NCBI GenBank assembly: GCA_963971575.1
Contig: OZ020618.1
Coordinates: 35,727,668-35,791,667 of the forward strand
DNA from: Liopterus haemorrhoidalis
Lineage: Eukaryota; Arthropoda; Insecta; Coleoptera; Dytiscidae
Length of the DNA: 64,000 bases
Direction: 5' to 3'
Below the pieces are notes generated by a model. The model did no database searches and had not been told where the DNA came from. It worked only from the letters and a program-made list of their open reading frames with translations. Positions 1 to 11,449 of the stretch are shown piece after piece (position 1 is the first letter of the stretch; every line of letters starts with the position of its first letter). The translations under genes were made by a program, and so were the position numbers.

Positions 1-1145
1 ATCAGGCCTGATTAGTTCTTTACCACGAGTATTGTAGCTGTGAACATCTTTCTGCAGGTTTTTGTATTTATAATTAAAGTGGACATGCGTCAAGCAGCAA
101 TAAATGTACAAACAGGGAAACGTCAGAATACCTAAATTGACAAAAGAACTTCTACAATCATCTCTGTATGCTAAACCGCTAACAATTCTAATAACACGTC
201 ACTACAAACCAATTTTTTTTTCAAAATGAGAGGAATGCTCACAGGCTAATAAGGCATAGGCGACATGAAACTGAAATAATAAATCGTATGCTGTTAATAG
301 AACATTTTGAGTAACCTTTTGTTTTAAATTCCTGATACAATATATGGACTAACAAAGCTTTGCGGATGTTGCTTCTATATGTTTCTCCCAATTGAGATTA
401 ACGCATATGACAACACCCAAAAACTTTACTTAGTCGTTGTTAACAGGGTCGGTAGTCTTCAGGAAAAAAAACAGGTATTGTGTTTTAGCTACATTAATAC
501 TTAACATATTAGCTCTGAACGAATCTTTACTACGTTCCAGGCTTAACTGGCTTTGATCTATAAGCTGTTCATAATTAGAATCATTATTCAAAATTGTAGT
601 ATCATCTGCATACAGTATAGTTTTGACTTTATTCATATATAATGGCAGATCATTGTTATAAATTATGAACAGAAGTTGATCTAAAATTGAACCCTACGGT
701 ACCCCAGAATTTATCTCCAGCTCTTTAGATTTTTGCGTGAGCCCATACATATTGTTTCATATTTGACAGATAGGACTTTAATAAATTAGTGGTATCAGGG
801 CCAATATTGTAACAGGATAATTTAATAATTAATAGGTCATGTGGAACGCAGTCAAAGGCTTTAGTTAGATCTAAAAAAGTAGCCACGCTATGAGATTTAT
901 TTTCTAAAACAAATTTTACGCATTCGATCAAGTTTAGAATAGCATTACTGGTAGATCTGCCAGCTCTAAAACCAAATTGACTGTCGTTTAGTAAACGGTT
1001 ATTCTCAAAATATTCAAACAATTGCTGCAATATATTTTCAAATTTTTTTGAAAAAATAGGTTTTAGAGATATCCGCGGGAATTATTCATGTTATCCTTGT
1101 TCTTGCCCTTATAAACCGGAATGTACTTTATTTTATACATGTATT
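1..1145 (-). pseudogene. Jockey/CR1-like LINE reverse transcriptase, 3' part, broken
   Basis: Non-LTR retrotransposon pol relic read right to left. Around 725-1030 the frame shows RT motifs: a GFRAGRST-type palm entry motif and FLDLTKAFD, which holds the first catalytic Asp. The GVPQGS motif follows near 694, but its Gln codon is a TAG stop (694-696). The YADD catalytic box lies in the 430-636 frame (ILYADDTTIL). The thumb/C-terminal region continues to the window edge: the complement of 1-60 still reads a HSYNTR-type motif typical of Jockey/CR1-group C-termini. The 5' side decays near 1145 at a PVYKGKNKDN segment that precedes the NYRPIS motif. Several frameshifts and the stop inside GVPQGS make it inactive. 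It resembles the LINE at 38830-40240 (shared ATFQADCRG/GLAYRDDCR-like region). The 3' end lies outside the window. Confidence 0.85.
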
Positions 1146-2043
1146 AAAAATCTTACTAAATGGGTCATATTACAGCGGCTTATTAATAATTTTCTGAAAG
1201 TGTCGCGGTCCACCTGCCCTTTAATACTACATCTAATAATAATATGAATAGTCTGCTACCTCTCTCATTTTCAGGATGCAGAAAGCAGTATTACTTGGGA
1301 CTGTTCAAATTGTACGTACGCTGAATTCGGCATAATTTCGCAACTGCATACCGCCAGGGTTTGGGATACAGCTGTGGATACTGAACTCTATTGACCTCTA
1401 TGTATGACAGTTCTTTTCAAGCGACTTATCGTATTCAGTAAAGCGAGCTTACCTGCGCCGATGAATGTGTAATCAACGTACTCACGGTCTCCGTGCATTT
1501 CAAACGAAGGCACGTGGGTTGTTTGAATATTAATCGGCTCGCTTGCTCAATTACACAACCACTTCGATTGTGAAGAGCCGATTAACACCTCTAGCAGCCG
1601 TAGGTATACGAGAAATGTGTTTCTCCACGACCACTATAGAATTTACCAATTCTAAAACCAATCTTGACTACAGAAAGTTAATATTCTAATATAAGAGTTG
1701 GAATGCCATTCTAAAGCACTTATCTTCTTATGCATTTAGCGTGTATTTCATTCCATCACTTGTTATGGAATAACTATTCCATGCTTGTTGTCATTTGTTT
1801 TTGTAGGGCTTCATTAAAATATATGCAATGTTTACATTAAACAAATGCAACATAACTTCCTAAAAAGTACTAAAATAGAGGCCGATGTGCGGCAAATTAA
1901 ACTAAAATTAAACAAATAATAAAAAAAAAATAGTTTAATTAATTGATTAATTTGTTATGTAATATAAATTATTTGTTAAAATAAAATGTTTGTTGAAATA
2001 ATTATTTGTTAAATATCTTGTTTTTTCTGGTGGTCATGGAGGA
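1146..2043. other. No gene seen; diverged repeat sequence
   Basis: No convincing reading frame. The stretch about 1275-1400 resembles 53885-54040 (shared GGATGCAGAAAGCAGT and a following TTTGGGATRCAG-type segment), so it is part of a dispersed repeat. The 1420-1680 stretch is less AT-rich than its surroundings but gives no recognisable protein. 1900-2030 is A/T-rich low-complexity sequence. Confidence 0.6.
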
Positions 2044-2180
2044 AGTAGGGTCTGTGACTCGGTTGGAAATGAAAATTCGATGCTCGTAGTTCCTCACGTT
2101 CGCCTCCGGCTCGCGCTCGGAATGTTCTACTCGCATCGAATTTTCTCATTCCAACCTTGTTACAGAATATACTATTCTTT
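2044..2180 (+). repeat. Short GC-rich MITE-like repeat, copy 1
   Basis: About 137 bp starting GTAGGGTCTGTGACTCG. It contains an inverted pair AAAATTCGATGC / GCATCGAATTTT around a GC-rich core, and ends at TACAGAATATACTATTC. A second copy lies in inverted orientation at 63610-63750. Similarity starts and stops abruptly in both copies, which indicates a discrete dispersed element. No target duplication was identified. Confidence 0.7.
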
Positions 2181-2339
2181 TACGTTTAGTCATCTAGCAT
2201 AGTATGGGGCTAGTTATGATACTTTTTTCTTATTTCAGGAGGCCAACCCAAATTTTTTTGTCAGTACACCGGTGGACACGATCGACGTTTTCCCTTGATT
2301 TACATCCACTGATCTATAGAGTATATAGTATATGTTTTT

Positions 2340-2770
2340 GTATTTTCTTTTTTTTTTTTTAATTTTTCGATCCTCTATTTGGGGGACTAGGAAAACCAGC
2401 TCTGTGCCCATTACATGGGCGGTCGCCTGGTGGTCTCTTCTGGATGGTCGTAATTTTTTCAGACGTTTGCTAGTTTCTTCGTCTAATCTTTCTACATGCT
2501 CGTTGCACCCTTTCTTTTTCTTTTTTCGTCATTTCTACTTCACTACTTCTTCGGTTTTACATATTTCGCGTATTTTTTTGCTGGTTATTCTATCCCTTAG
2601 AATGATTCCTGCAATTTTTCTGGGGGTTTCTATTTTTGAAGTTCTTGTTTTATGTTTGGATTTCTTTATCTGGACGTTTGTTTCAGTTCAGGTTAAGATA
2701 GGGCGGCCCATTGTCTTGTTGATTTTTATCTTTCAAACTTACATCTTATCCTACTGCAGTTTTCGAAAAC
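2340..2770 (-). pseudogene. RTE-like LINE C-terminus, strongly decayed
   Basis: The minus-strand translation of about 2340-2720 gives an IAGIILRDRITSKKIREICKTEEVVK-like segment (seen in pieces), preceded by TMGRPILT and followed by a CNEHVERLDEE-like segment and an R/K/P-rich tail. This order matches the C-terminal domain downstream of the RT in RTE-type LINEs: RPVLLYG..., a RILRxI...-type core, xWAGHVARM, then a basic tail. Stops and frameshifts are frequent. The plus-strand reading frame over the same bases (2332-2793) is hydrophobic and composition-driven and is not a gene. A second C-terminal fragment of the same type lies at 3040-3580. Confidence 0.6.
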
Positions 2771-2789
2771 AAAGAACGATTAGAAAATT

Positions 2790-3002
2790 CTAAATAATTT
2801 GTTCCAGTGGGTTTCTCCCATGATAATTCATCTCGGTTCTATGGATGACAAATGTTATCTGACTTGTGTAGTTTTGTGCAAGATTTGCATCCCTAAATCT
2901 GTGATTAAAAAGCTCATTTCAAAAATTCTGATTCACATCAATGTGCGTTACTTAACTTATTTTCAGATTTTAAGATTAACTCCTCAGAATTACAGTATGT
3001 GA
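2790..3002 (+). repeat. Partial copy of the TIR/tRNA-like repeat family
   Basis: Contains the family's AAAATTCTGATTCACATCAATGTGCGTTAC-like segment (2925-2955) followed by TTTTCAGATTTTAAG, matching the middle of the full copies at 24338-25418 and 26743-27860. Both terminal inverted repeats are missing, so this is a fragment. Confidence 0.45.
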
Positions 3003-3039
3003 TTTAATTTGTTCTGTTATTTTTTAACACTTCTTCTTT

Positions 3040-3580
3040 GGGCACTATCAGTCAGGTTTTGGCCTCACTCACATAAGTCCTCTATCTTGATCTGTTCATT
3101 GTCAGGTCTTGCCATGTGCTCTGTATACCAATACTTCTTAGATCTTCGGTTAGCTGACCTTTCCATCCCTTGCGAGGTCTTCCCACTGGTGGACGGGTAT
3201 TCAATCTTCCTTCCGATATCTTCCTAACCATTCTGCCCTCCCTCCCTCATCCACATCACGTGTCCTATCCACTGTAATCCTCTGCCTATCAGTTCTTGTG
3301 TGATACTCGGCCATGAGTACAGTTCTCGGATATATTTGTTCTTGCGGAATCTCCATTCACGATTAATTTAAATGGGATCAAAGATTCTGCGTTATATTTT
3401 ATTTTCGAAAATATGAGGTCTTGTCGATCTCGCTTTGTTAAGGTTCATGTTTCGGAGCGATACATAAGTATGGGACGTACTATAACTTGGTATAACCTGA
3501 TCTTGGTGTTCCTAAACAGGAGTTTCGTTTTGAAGAGGGGACCAAGTGCCAAATACGATTTTTTAAGTGCAAAATACGAC
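3040..3580 (-). pseudogene. RTE-like LINE C-terminus, second fragment
   Basis: The complement of about 3420-3535 reads KIRLYQVIVRPILMYRSET, then a stop in place of Trp, then TLTKRDRQDL. This is the post-RT segment usual in RTE-type LINEs (family pattern LYKTLIRPVLLYGSETW-TLTK). Toward lower coordinates it continues as EWRFRKNKYIRELY and IGRGLQWIGHVMWM, the conserved xRLRWLGHVxRM block. The reading frame changes between these blocks and contains stops, so it is a dead 5'-truncated copy. The RTE assignment rests on this motif order; RT motifs themselves are absent. Confidence 0.7.
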
Positions 3581-3599
3581 CTTATACTTTTTGAAAAGC

Positions 3600-4180
3600 G
3601 TAAATATCATTTCAGTTGTACATTTTTATATCAACTAGGCCTATCAAATTTACATCAAAAACAGTTTACTTGTCATGACAGTCCAGTAATAAAAAAATAG
3701 CCAACATGCAACACAATGTATTTATATTTATGGACACAAATCCGCTTTTAAACTGTCAGAAAAAGGATAAATTTGAAAGCTACTAGTGATTTGTAGGTAA
3801 TATATCGATTCCAATATCAAATTTGCCAGAAGGGCTATAGATCACGGAACACTGAATAAAAATATTCCTATCTTCACATTGAACACATCAATGCATGCAT
3901 CAAGCAACATTAACGTACGTAGTTTTATGGGAAACTGTTAATATTTTACAATATGTAAACTAACTAAACAAGCTAGCTCAGGTTGGTTTCACATAGCGTA
4001 AATCATGTTTACGAAAATTTTACATATTTATTAAGTATAAAGTACATCGGAAGTTATACCGGTGTATAACAGTGAGGGATTACATTGTAACATTTTCACT
4101 TCACTGGCTCATATGAGTGAGCTAAAACATTACAGAATTTGAGATAAACACTAATCTATACGCCATAACCTATACACAAA
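3600..4180. other. No gene seen
   Basis: AT-rich sequence without coding signatures, repeats or long inverted arms that I could recognise. Confidence 0.5.
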
Positions 4181-4565
4181 AAATGATGGAAAGTCTGAAT
4201 ATTCACACATTTCAGGGTTTTGTAGTTTTTAGGTATTTAGTCAATGATAACTAATTGTGGGTACATATTAAACATCATAAATTTCGATAATTTTTGAAAG
4301 AATAAACCACGTGCTTGCATCTAGAGACTTACAAGCGTACTTAATTACACGGTGCGCTCGCATCAATGCCCAGTTATAGCTACCCTGTTCTTCAGTCAGT
4401 CAGCTGAATATTGTAAACACGGTGTTGCAAAAAACATTCGAAATAATTATCAGATAAATAATTCCTGTTGTACTATTCCGATTCACATTATTGTGCATTG
4501 CTCCGATTTTTTCAGATTTGTAGATTACCCCTTCAGGGTTTTACCCCCATTTTTGACAAGAAATA
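4181..4565 (+). repeat. Internally deleted copy of the TIR/tRNA-like family
   Basis: Begins with the family's left end (a TTCACACATTTCAGGGTTTTG block near 4201) and ends with its GATTCACATTATTGTGCATT / TTTTTTCAGATTTGTAG region. The tRNA-like module and the right end found in full copies are missing. A segment at about 4308-4345 (CTTGCATCTAGAGACTTACA) reappears inverted at about 59960-60000, so two repeat families are interleaved here. Confidence 0.5.
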
Positions 4566-5253
4566 TACTAAAATAAAATTTTAAAAACTAATTTTCGTTC
4601 CTTAATTTACGTCTTAAGAGCTTTCTTTTGTAACCATATACTACATAATAGTTTTTTTTTTTAAATAATTATTTTATCTACGACTATCAGATAATAAATG
4701 CATTCTGTGTCCAACTGTAAATGCATATTGTGTTCATATTGTAACTGTTAAGGTTTTGAATACCGCGCCGAGCTGGCGTAGTTCAGCTAACTGCCACCGT
4801 ACAAGGCAAGTGCTGCCGGACAACACTACTAACGTAGCGGCAGCATCATGTACTAATGAGTCCACGTGAATTGTTTTGTAGAATTTACATTTATCTGTAT
4901 CTGTATTATTTATCCACATATTTTCTCATTAAACTATTGCATAGTGTTTGTCAGTTTATTTATTTAACCCTTAAATCCACCATCCGTCGCAATAGTAACA
5001 AGTGGAAAAAAAGCGCATACGTGCTCAACCCGAAAAATTGACATTTTTTACACTGCTTGTTTTTATTTAGTAAGCTAGTTAGTTAGTTAAAATGTTTGGC
5101 GCTCAGCAATGATAACTATTTGCGCCTCAAACCACCCAATATTTATAACTAGAATATCATTTATTAGTTAGAAATATAAAACGAAAAGTAATAGTATTTT
5201 AAAAATTGTTTTAGATTACAATTCTGTTTTTAAATTAAATTAACTAATTTTTA
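4566..5253. other. No gene seen
   Basis: AT-rich; short frames only. No recognisable domain or repeat boundary. Confidence 0.45.
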
Positions 5254-5612
5254 ATGATAAAACTATATAATAATAATAATAATAATAATAATCTTTATTC
5301 GTGCTTACTTCATTACAAAGAATGTTTACACAAGTCAAAAAATAATATTAATAAGAATACATTATGTCAAATAAATAAAATATCATTGCACAATACAAAT
5401 AACACGTTAAAAAATAGAATGTTTACACAAGTGAAAAAATTAAAAAATCAATACACAATTCAAATTACAGATTAAAAAAAAAAAATTAAAACAATATGTT
5501 TATTAGAATTAATATTAAAAATAGAAGACATAAGTAATTTTTTAAATTTCTGGCTAAAGGCAAGGACCAATTTGTATTTATGATTTACGGCTTATAAAAT
5601 TCCATCAAATCA
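5254..5612 (-). repeat. LINE 3'-UTR fragment ending in (ATT)n
   Basis: An (AAT)n microsatellite at about 5268-5292 is followed by CTTTATTCGTGCTTACTT and further A-rich sequence. On the minus strand this is a LINE 3' untranslated region ending in a trinucleotide tail, like the (AAT)n tail of the LINE at 38779-40240. It abuts the tail of the larger LINE at 5620-9400, which suggests insertion of that element into an older one. Confidence 0.4.
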
Positions 5613-5749
5613 CTAAAATTATTTATTTATTTATTTATTTATTTACTTAAGTGTATACAGGATAAAATTACCTAAATTACACATTATTAAAAAACAACAA
5701 AAAATTACAAAAAAATATATTAAAAAATAAAAATGCTAAATAAACAGGA

Positions 5750-8060
5750 TTAAAGTAAACGGTTTAGATTATTTTTAAATGCAATATAAGAAGAGCACAT
5801 AATATCCAAATCCGGGGCCAGGTCGTTGTAGAGCTTACACATTCTGTCCAGGCTGGAGTTGAGTCCGTAAGATGTTCGGCGCCTGGGCAGGTGGAATAAA
5901 TCCACGTTTCTTGTTGGGTAAGGTGCAACTCTCAGTCCAACTTTAGCGAGGATGTCAGGAACGTCAGTGGTACCATTCATTATTTTATGGAGTAGACATA
6001 AGTCAAAAATCCGACGCCTATCTTGTAGAGGTTTCAAATTAAGTGCGGATAGTCGTTCACCTCTCGGTACAGCACTGTAATGAATACCCGATTTATAAAG
6101 TGCATAATTACAAAATTTGATTTGCACGTTTTCCAGTCTGTTAATCAAACTCTGTTGGGTTGGAGACCATATAGATGTGGCGTATTCTAACTGACACCTC
6201 ACTAAAGAATTGAATAGAACTTTGATAGTATGTAAACTTCTGAAGCTCACCGACTGTCTTTTTATGAAGCCCAACATGCGTAACGAGTTGCTGATGATTG
6301 TGTTGATGTGGGCAGTAAAATGAAGGTCGCTACTAAATAAGACGCCCAAATCCCTGATATCTTCGATTTGCTCTAAAGGTGTATTGTCTAGTGAATAAAC
6401 AACATTCGATGGTTCTCGTTTTTTAGAGAAGTTGATATATTTGCACTTGGCGATGTTGAACCACAAGTTGTTTGCTGTGCACCATTGGAAGATTGAATCG
6501 AGATCCTCTTGCAACGCTATATGATCAGCTGCAGTAGAACTTATTTTGAAGATTTTTAAATCGTCCGCAAATAATAAGAAATTGCAGTGTTTAATATAAA
6601 GTGCAATGTCATTAATAAATAGAAGAAAGAGAATAGGCCCTAAATGTGACCCTTGTGGAACTCCTGAAGTCACGGTTATAACTTCTGAGAGACAGTTGCT
6701 TATTTTAACATACTGTGAGCGACCAGTTAGGTAAGAAGTGAGCCAAGACAACAGGGGATTGCTAATGCCATATCTCTTGAGTTTACCAATCAAGATATTA
6801 GTATCGACCTGGTCAAAGGCTTTTCTAAAGTCGGTATAAACAGTATGAACTTCTTTACCTTCCTCCAAAGCAGTGATGATGAAATCTTTGTACAGTAGCA
6901 GGTTCGTTGATGTAGAACGACCTCTGAAAAAGCCATGTTGTTGAGGTATTATTGCATTTTTAAATGTTTCAAATAACAAATCAGTGATGATTGATTCGAA
7001 AATTTTGCCTATAGAACAAAGAATAGAGATAGGCCGATAATTCTCAACATTGTTCCTAGATCCCGTTTTATGGACAGGGACGACAAAGGCCGACTTCCAG
7101 AAGCTGGGAAATATACCTATGCTCAGGGATTTGTTAAAAAGAATTTGAAGAGGTTCTGCTATTGTAGAATTACATTTAATTAAGAAAATTGGTGGAATAC
7201 CATCTGGGCCTTGAGATTTGTTTTGATCCAGTTTGTTTATTTTTACTGTAACAGCCTCTGGGTCGATAATTACAGAAGATAGGTGGTTACTATATGGGTA
7301 ATCCGGACCAATGAATGTTTGAGATGATGGTGTCGTGTAAACAGAGCTGAAGAAATCAGCAAATAGATCACAGGTGTCTTTACAGTTATCCGATGATTTG
7401 TTATTAAAAAACATGTTACATGGAATACCATGTTCGTTTTTCTTGGCGTTTACAAAAGCCCAGAACGATTTTGGATTTTGAGAAATTTCATTTTCTATTA
7501 ATGAGGTATAATGATTATAATCGTTAAGGATATTTGTTTTGCCAAGTTTACGGTACTGAGAAAAAACATCATAGTCTGTACTGTTGCCAGAAGATTTGAA
7601 TTCAGTATGCCGGCGATTTTTTTCCTTAATGATCTTGATTGTTTTCTTGCTGAACCACTTTGGGTACTTAGGACTTTTTTTAATTTTTTTGGGAACGTAG
7701 CATTCAATGATTTCATATATGACTTGATAAAATTTTTGAACACATTCATTAACGGATAGATTCAGAAATATGTTATCCCAATTTAAAAGGCCGAGAGAAT
7801 GATTTATAGAACCGAAATCAGCTTTGTTAAAGTTAAACACATGATATGAGTCATTAGTGAGTGTAGCCACGTCACAAACCTCGAGAGAAAATTCAAGAGA
7901 TGGATGGTAAGGATCTTCAGGTACCATGGGGTCAGTGGAGCGCCACACTTTGGTACTAGTATTGTTTGAAAAGATCAAGTCAAGTGTGTCACCAAGGTGG
8001 TTGGTAAGGAGATTAAATTGACTTAATTCGAGGAAGTCCAAACCATCTATGACATTCTGC
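5750..8060 (-). CDS. LINE ORF2, end of endonuclease domain plus reverse transcriptase
   Basis: Long open frame (763 residues from the first listed Met-equivalent codon, open a little further upstream). It begins with the end of the endonuclease domain (LDLIFSN; a DPYHPSLE segment at about 43-50 occupies the place of the SDHxP motif). RT motifs follow in canonical order: GPDGIPP about 278-284, NYRPISIL about 334, IPQQHGFFRGRST about 365-377, YTDFRKAFD 402-410 with catalytic Asp404, SGVPQGSHLGP 459-469, and FADD 491-494. The remainder is the thumb and C-terminal region with LEYATSIWSP. It copies element RNA into DNA at the nick made by the endonuclease. The frame is continuous with the endonuclease frame except for one indel; no ATG is expected at the join. 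Confidence 0.9.
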
Positions 8061-8582
8061 TGAAGCTACGCCCGCTGTACTAAATACCGGGCATACTGCG
8101 GTAGTAACAGTGTCCACAGTCCATTTAACTTGGGGTAAATTAAAATCACCCACTATCACTAATTGTGATGACGGATATTGGTCAGCGATAGAAGATGCTA
8201 GTTCGACGAAATCTGTGTAGCAAGAAGCTGGGGACCCAGGCGGAAAGTAAACACAGCAAATAATTACGGACTTGTTGCCGCGTTTTATAAGAATCCATGT
8301 ATTCTCGATTCCAAAAATGGGGTCAACCATGATATTGGACGACAAAATATTTTGCTTCACTGCTATTAGTGTACCTCCACCTCTGCGGTTACGACTAGTC
8401 TCGCTACCGCGGTCGTACCGAAACACTGTACAAGCGGAAGAGAACAGTTCTGTGCTTAAAATATTAGGAACGAGCCATGTTTCAGTGAGTGCGATTACAT
8501 CGTAATTCGCACAGAGGTTTGATTTGAAAAAAATACTAGTTTTTGTTCTTAAACCTCTGACATTTTGATAGAAAACGTGCAT
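8045..8582 (-). CDS. LINE ORF2, N-terminal AP-like endonuclease domain
   Basis: Starts at ATG 8582 (MHVFYQNVRGL) and shows the exonuclease-endonuclease-phosphatase fold motifs: metal-binding Asn in YQNVRGL (about residue 6), Glu in ALTETWL (about 33), an RGGGTLIAV block and GDFNLP (about 144-149). This domain nicks the target strand for target-primed reverse transcription. The frame runs about 30 codons past the point where similarity moves to the neighbouring frame (LQQNVIDGLDFLEL), so the two parts belong to one protein separated by a single frameshift. The start follows ORF1 by 43 bp. Confidence 0.88.
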
Positions 8583-8625
8583 AAGATAATTAGTAGAACT
8601 TAAATCTGATAAATTCGAAGGAGAT

Positions 8626-9324
8626 TTATTCAGATTTTCTGAAGAAACGAAAGGGCTTAATTAAAATGCCAGTTGGCCAGTTTATAGGGTTAAGCAGTTC
8701 GTTAATATCAACAGCAGAAAAACCTACTTTGAAGGAGCTATTGTTACCTTTGTTTTTAAGGTCTGTGCAAGAAAAAATTGCATCAGGCCACTTTTTCTTT
8801 AAATATGCGCAAACATTTTCGACAGGAGTGTCTTTCTGCAGTCTACCAACATAAACCCACGAATAAGAGGGGGTGGCGATAAGCATAGGGTTAGCTGTGC
8901 CAGTACCAAAAACAGGACTTGATTTATTAGTTTTATCGGATGCTTTGATTTTATTTCTTGTTGATTTTTGTTGTGGATCTTGTGTGATAGAATTTTCAGA
9001 GATATTTATAGATTCAACTATTGTTGAGACCTCTTTTGGTTTATTAATTACAGAGGCTACCTCACTGTAAGTTAGCGTCTTGATCGGCTTGACAACTAGT
9101 TCAGGGTTTGTAACCAAGTGTAAGGAGGATTCAACCATAGTTTTTAAATCGCAAAGCTCTTTAGACAGTTGAGAGTTAGTCTCCCGTAGTGATTTTACTT
9201 CTCTGAGTAGTTCTTTTATAACTGGAGACTGGTTGATGCTACTGGCAATAGTGTGTCTGAGATAGTTAGCAACTTCGATGTTCTCAAGAACCTTTTTGAC
9301 AACTTCTGAATCTAGGCGAGACAT
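8626..9324 (-). CDS. LINE ORF1 RNA-binding protein
   Basis: The likely start is the ATG at 9324 (MSRLDSEVVKK); an upstream in-frame ATG at 9387 would add 21 residues that look like leader. The first third is a heptad-rich coiled coil (LREVKSLRETNSQLSKELCDL), the middle is Ser/Thr/Lys-rich linker, and the last third (SYSWVYVGRLQKDTPVENVCAYLKKKWPD... then SFKVGF...NPINWPTGILIKPFRFF) resembles the RRM-like or C-terminal domain of ORF1 proteins from this LINE group. ORF1 proteins trimerise and coat element RNA. No zinc knuckle is visible. The frame is intact. The function is inferred from position and domain order rather than a diagnostic motif. Confidence 0.75.
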   Translation of the reverse strand: MSRLDSEVVKKVLENIEVANYLRHTIASSINQSPVIKELLREVKSLRETNSQLSKELCDLKTMVESSLHLVTNPELVVKPIKTLTYSEVASVINKPKEVSTIVESINISENSITQDPQQKSTRNKIKASDKTNKSSPVFGTGTANPMLIATPSYSWVYVGRLQKDTPVENVCAYLKKKWPDAIFSCTDLKNKGNNSSFKVGFSAVDINELLNPINWPTGILIKPFRFFRKSE

Positions 9325-9479
9325 AGTGTATATAATAAATTGTCGTACAGAGGTCAAAAAGGGATCAAACTGGGACACACACTTCACCGCTAGGGGCCTA
9401 TCAAGCGGACTTTAGTTACACAAACAAGAAGGCCACGGAGAAGGTTAAGACAAAAATTATATACACTATACAACGTGAG

Positions 9480-9840
9480 ATGATGATGATGTACAAATTA
9501 ATGAATTAGTGATATAATGGTAGTGAAATAAAATAAAATAAAAAAATTTAAAAAAATAAATAAATAAATAAAAAATAAACTAAAGTATGAAGTGAGAAAA
9601 CAGTAAGAGAAAAAAATATTTATAAGTGAGAATAAAAATACAAAGCAGGCATAAAATTTTTATAAAAATTAAAAAATAAATAAATAAAATTAAAAATAAA
9701 ATTAAAAAATATAAAAAAATAAATAAAACAATTTGATCGAGATTTGAACTTAGGACTTTGCAATTTGTATACAATGACTATAGCCACTGAACTGTATTAA
9801 TGCAAGTTAAAACGTAAAATGTACAGAAATATTAATAATT
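9480..9840 (-). repeat. A-rich sequence with a degenerate tRNA-like head (SINE-like)
   Basis: On the minus strand about 9725-9795 reads CAGTGGCTATAGTC followed 30 bp later by GTTCAAATCTCG, the spacing and sequence of degenerate polymerase III A and B boxes. The lower-coordinate flank (9530-9720) is A/T-rich low complexity. This fits a decayed tRNA-derived SINE, although no target duplication was identified. Confidence 0.35.
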
Positions 9841-10079
9841 TATGCTTGTTGTTGGATCACCTGATTTGATTCAACAAGCAAAATGCACCTTTATGAACAC
9901 ACGTACATATAATGATTCTTTAAAAAAGAATGCATTAATGTGGCTGCATAATAAAATCTTACACACTTATCTCGAGTGCTGCTGCCCAATATTACTTTAA
10001 TGAAATAAATTTAATTTTCGCAGCACAATTAATATTGAAATTTGATTAAAACACAGGGAGCACAAAACTAAAAATGAAG

Positions 10080-10245
10080 AAAATTATTTAATAGGAATTC
10101 TTCAATGGAGTAAAAGGCTTTAACTAACAGATATTTTTTCATGACACTTTTAAACTTAGTAATGGTCGCGTTTCTTAATGGAGATGGCAGAACATTATAC
10201 AGTTTAATAGCGTAGTAATTACAACTATATCTTGATTTTTATAAA
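10080..10245 (-). pseudogene. LINE C-terminal fragment
   Basis: The complement gives CNYYAIKLYNVLPSPLRN and, in the same frame, FKSVMKKYL and AFYSIEEFL, ending near 10082. The pattern YxAIxLYNxLP... FK..L...YL...YS.EEFL is the usual last 50 residues of Jockey/CR1-type ORF2 proteins. Nothing of the RT remains. Adjacent 10320-10370 has a CCCCCCCTCCCCC tract flanked by GTGAGC and ACGCGTC that resembles the ends of the hAT-type element at 26606-28058. Confidence 0.6.
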
Positions 10246-10399
10246 CGTTGATATTCTGTTCTAAAATCGTTCTTATTTCTGGTATCATATTGGTGGATGG
10301 AACTTTGAATATGAAAATTGGCGTCTCAAGCCCGTGAGCCCCCCCCTCCCCCTGGGTACGCGTCTGTTTATATGTATTGGTTATTAACAAATTGAGATT

Positions 10400-11449
10400 A
10401 GTTATACTCTATCTCTGAAAACCTTATAGTAATAAATCATTTTTTCAGGCAGTTACCAGTGGCGTGCACATTTTAAACACGTTTAAATTGGTTTTGTGTA
10501 TTTCTATATTACTATTTATCATTTTATTAAACGCATGTCTGTGACCATATTTATCATATCATTAATCACACCCCTGTGGCCATATTTTTCCTCAAAATTT
10601 TATGGTCAAATTTCTATGGCCTATTGTGTTTAGCCCTAGTTCGTATTCCCATATACTATGTGCGGCACACTCGGTTGTTTTTAACAATATTTCGTTTCGA
10701 ACTATTTGTCGCTTTTGTTTCACCGCTTCTGTGTGATAATACAATAACTTTTTACAAATAATAAATTATATTACTATCAGTCTTTCGGAGATAGAGTATA
10801 GTTGTCTGAATTGAATATCTGGATTTAATTTCGTTTAGTTAAACACTGTAACAAATCAGTTTTATAAACTTTACCCAGGTTCTGTTATTTACAGAAATCG
10901 TATTTACATAGAATAATGATTGTAGTTCCGCAGAATTAATTGGTTTCTTGTGATTACGACTGGTATTTTGGTACACTTTAGAACTGCATAAAACGTTCAA
11001 TAGCTTGTCTTTACGATGTACATTCTAGTAATACAACCATAATAATTCTAATTATAATTCTTGTTTTGCAAATTGTTGGCCACAAACTGTTTACAAAATC
11101 TTAGACCTGTTATATAAAGTTCAACCGAGTTGAGCTGATTAATTTTCCTTGATGCTTATAGATTCCTGTTTTTGGATAATTTTATTTAAAAAAATTTAAA
11201 AACCACAGTCGCAAATTTAATACTTGTTTTTTATACAATTAATGTTCCTAAGTATTTTAAAGTTACGCATGAAATTATGCGAAATACCTTCCGAACCAAA
11301 TTTGTATAAATGTAATAAATTTAATTAGATACAAGCGTGATGAAGGGTAATAAATAGTAAGTTACATATTTCTGTACGTCCAAGCTGAAACTAAATATTT
11401 TTATCTTTTCTATTTGATATCATGAAGAGAAAGATGCAAGCTCTATTTT
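10400..11449. other. No gene seen
   Basis: AT-rich. Only short composition-driven frames. No domain, TIR or tandem array recognised. Confidence 0.45.

Larger units (their letters stand above)
5618..9400 (-). mobile_element. Nearly complete two-ORF non-LTR retrotransposon (Jockey/CR1 group)
   Basis: A minus-strand element with the full LINE layout: a 5' leader (about 9325-9400), ORF1 (8626-9324), a gap of 43 bp, ORF2 with endonuclease and RT (8582-5750), a short 3' UTR, and a tetranucleotide (TAAA)n-type tail that appears as (TTTA)n at 5618-5645 on the plus strand. This is the least degraded element in the window. The only clear lesion I see is one frameshift in ORF2 near 8045-8060. A similar RT occurs at 42180-43946 on the plus strand, also with a (TAAA)n tail. 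Clade placement below the Jockey/CR1 group is not resolved by eye. Confidence 0.88.

Noticed and set aside
2332..2793. 153-codon plus-strand frame, hydrophobic
   Set aside because: Its complement carries the RTE-like LINE C-terminus. The Phe/Leu/Ile-rich translation is a by-product of the T-rich strand.
7511..7759. Frames on either strand inside the LINE ORF2
   Set aside because: They are shadows of the long ORF2 frame (the same holds for frames at 7498-7749, 8272-8505, 8666-8854 and 8873-9070).
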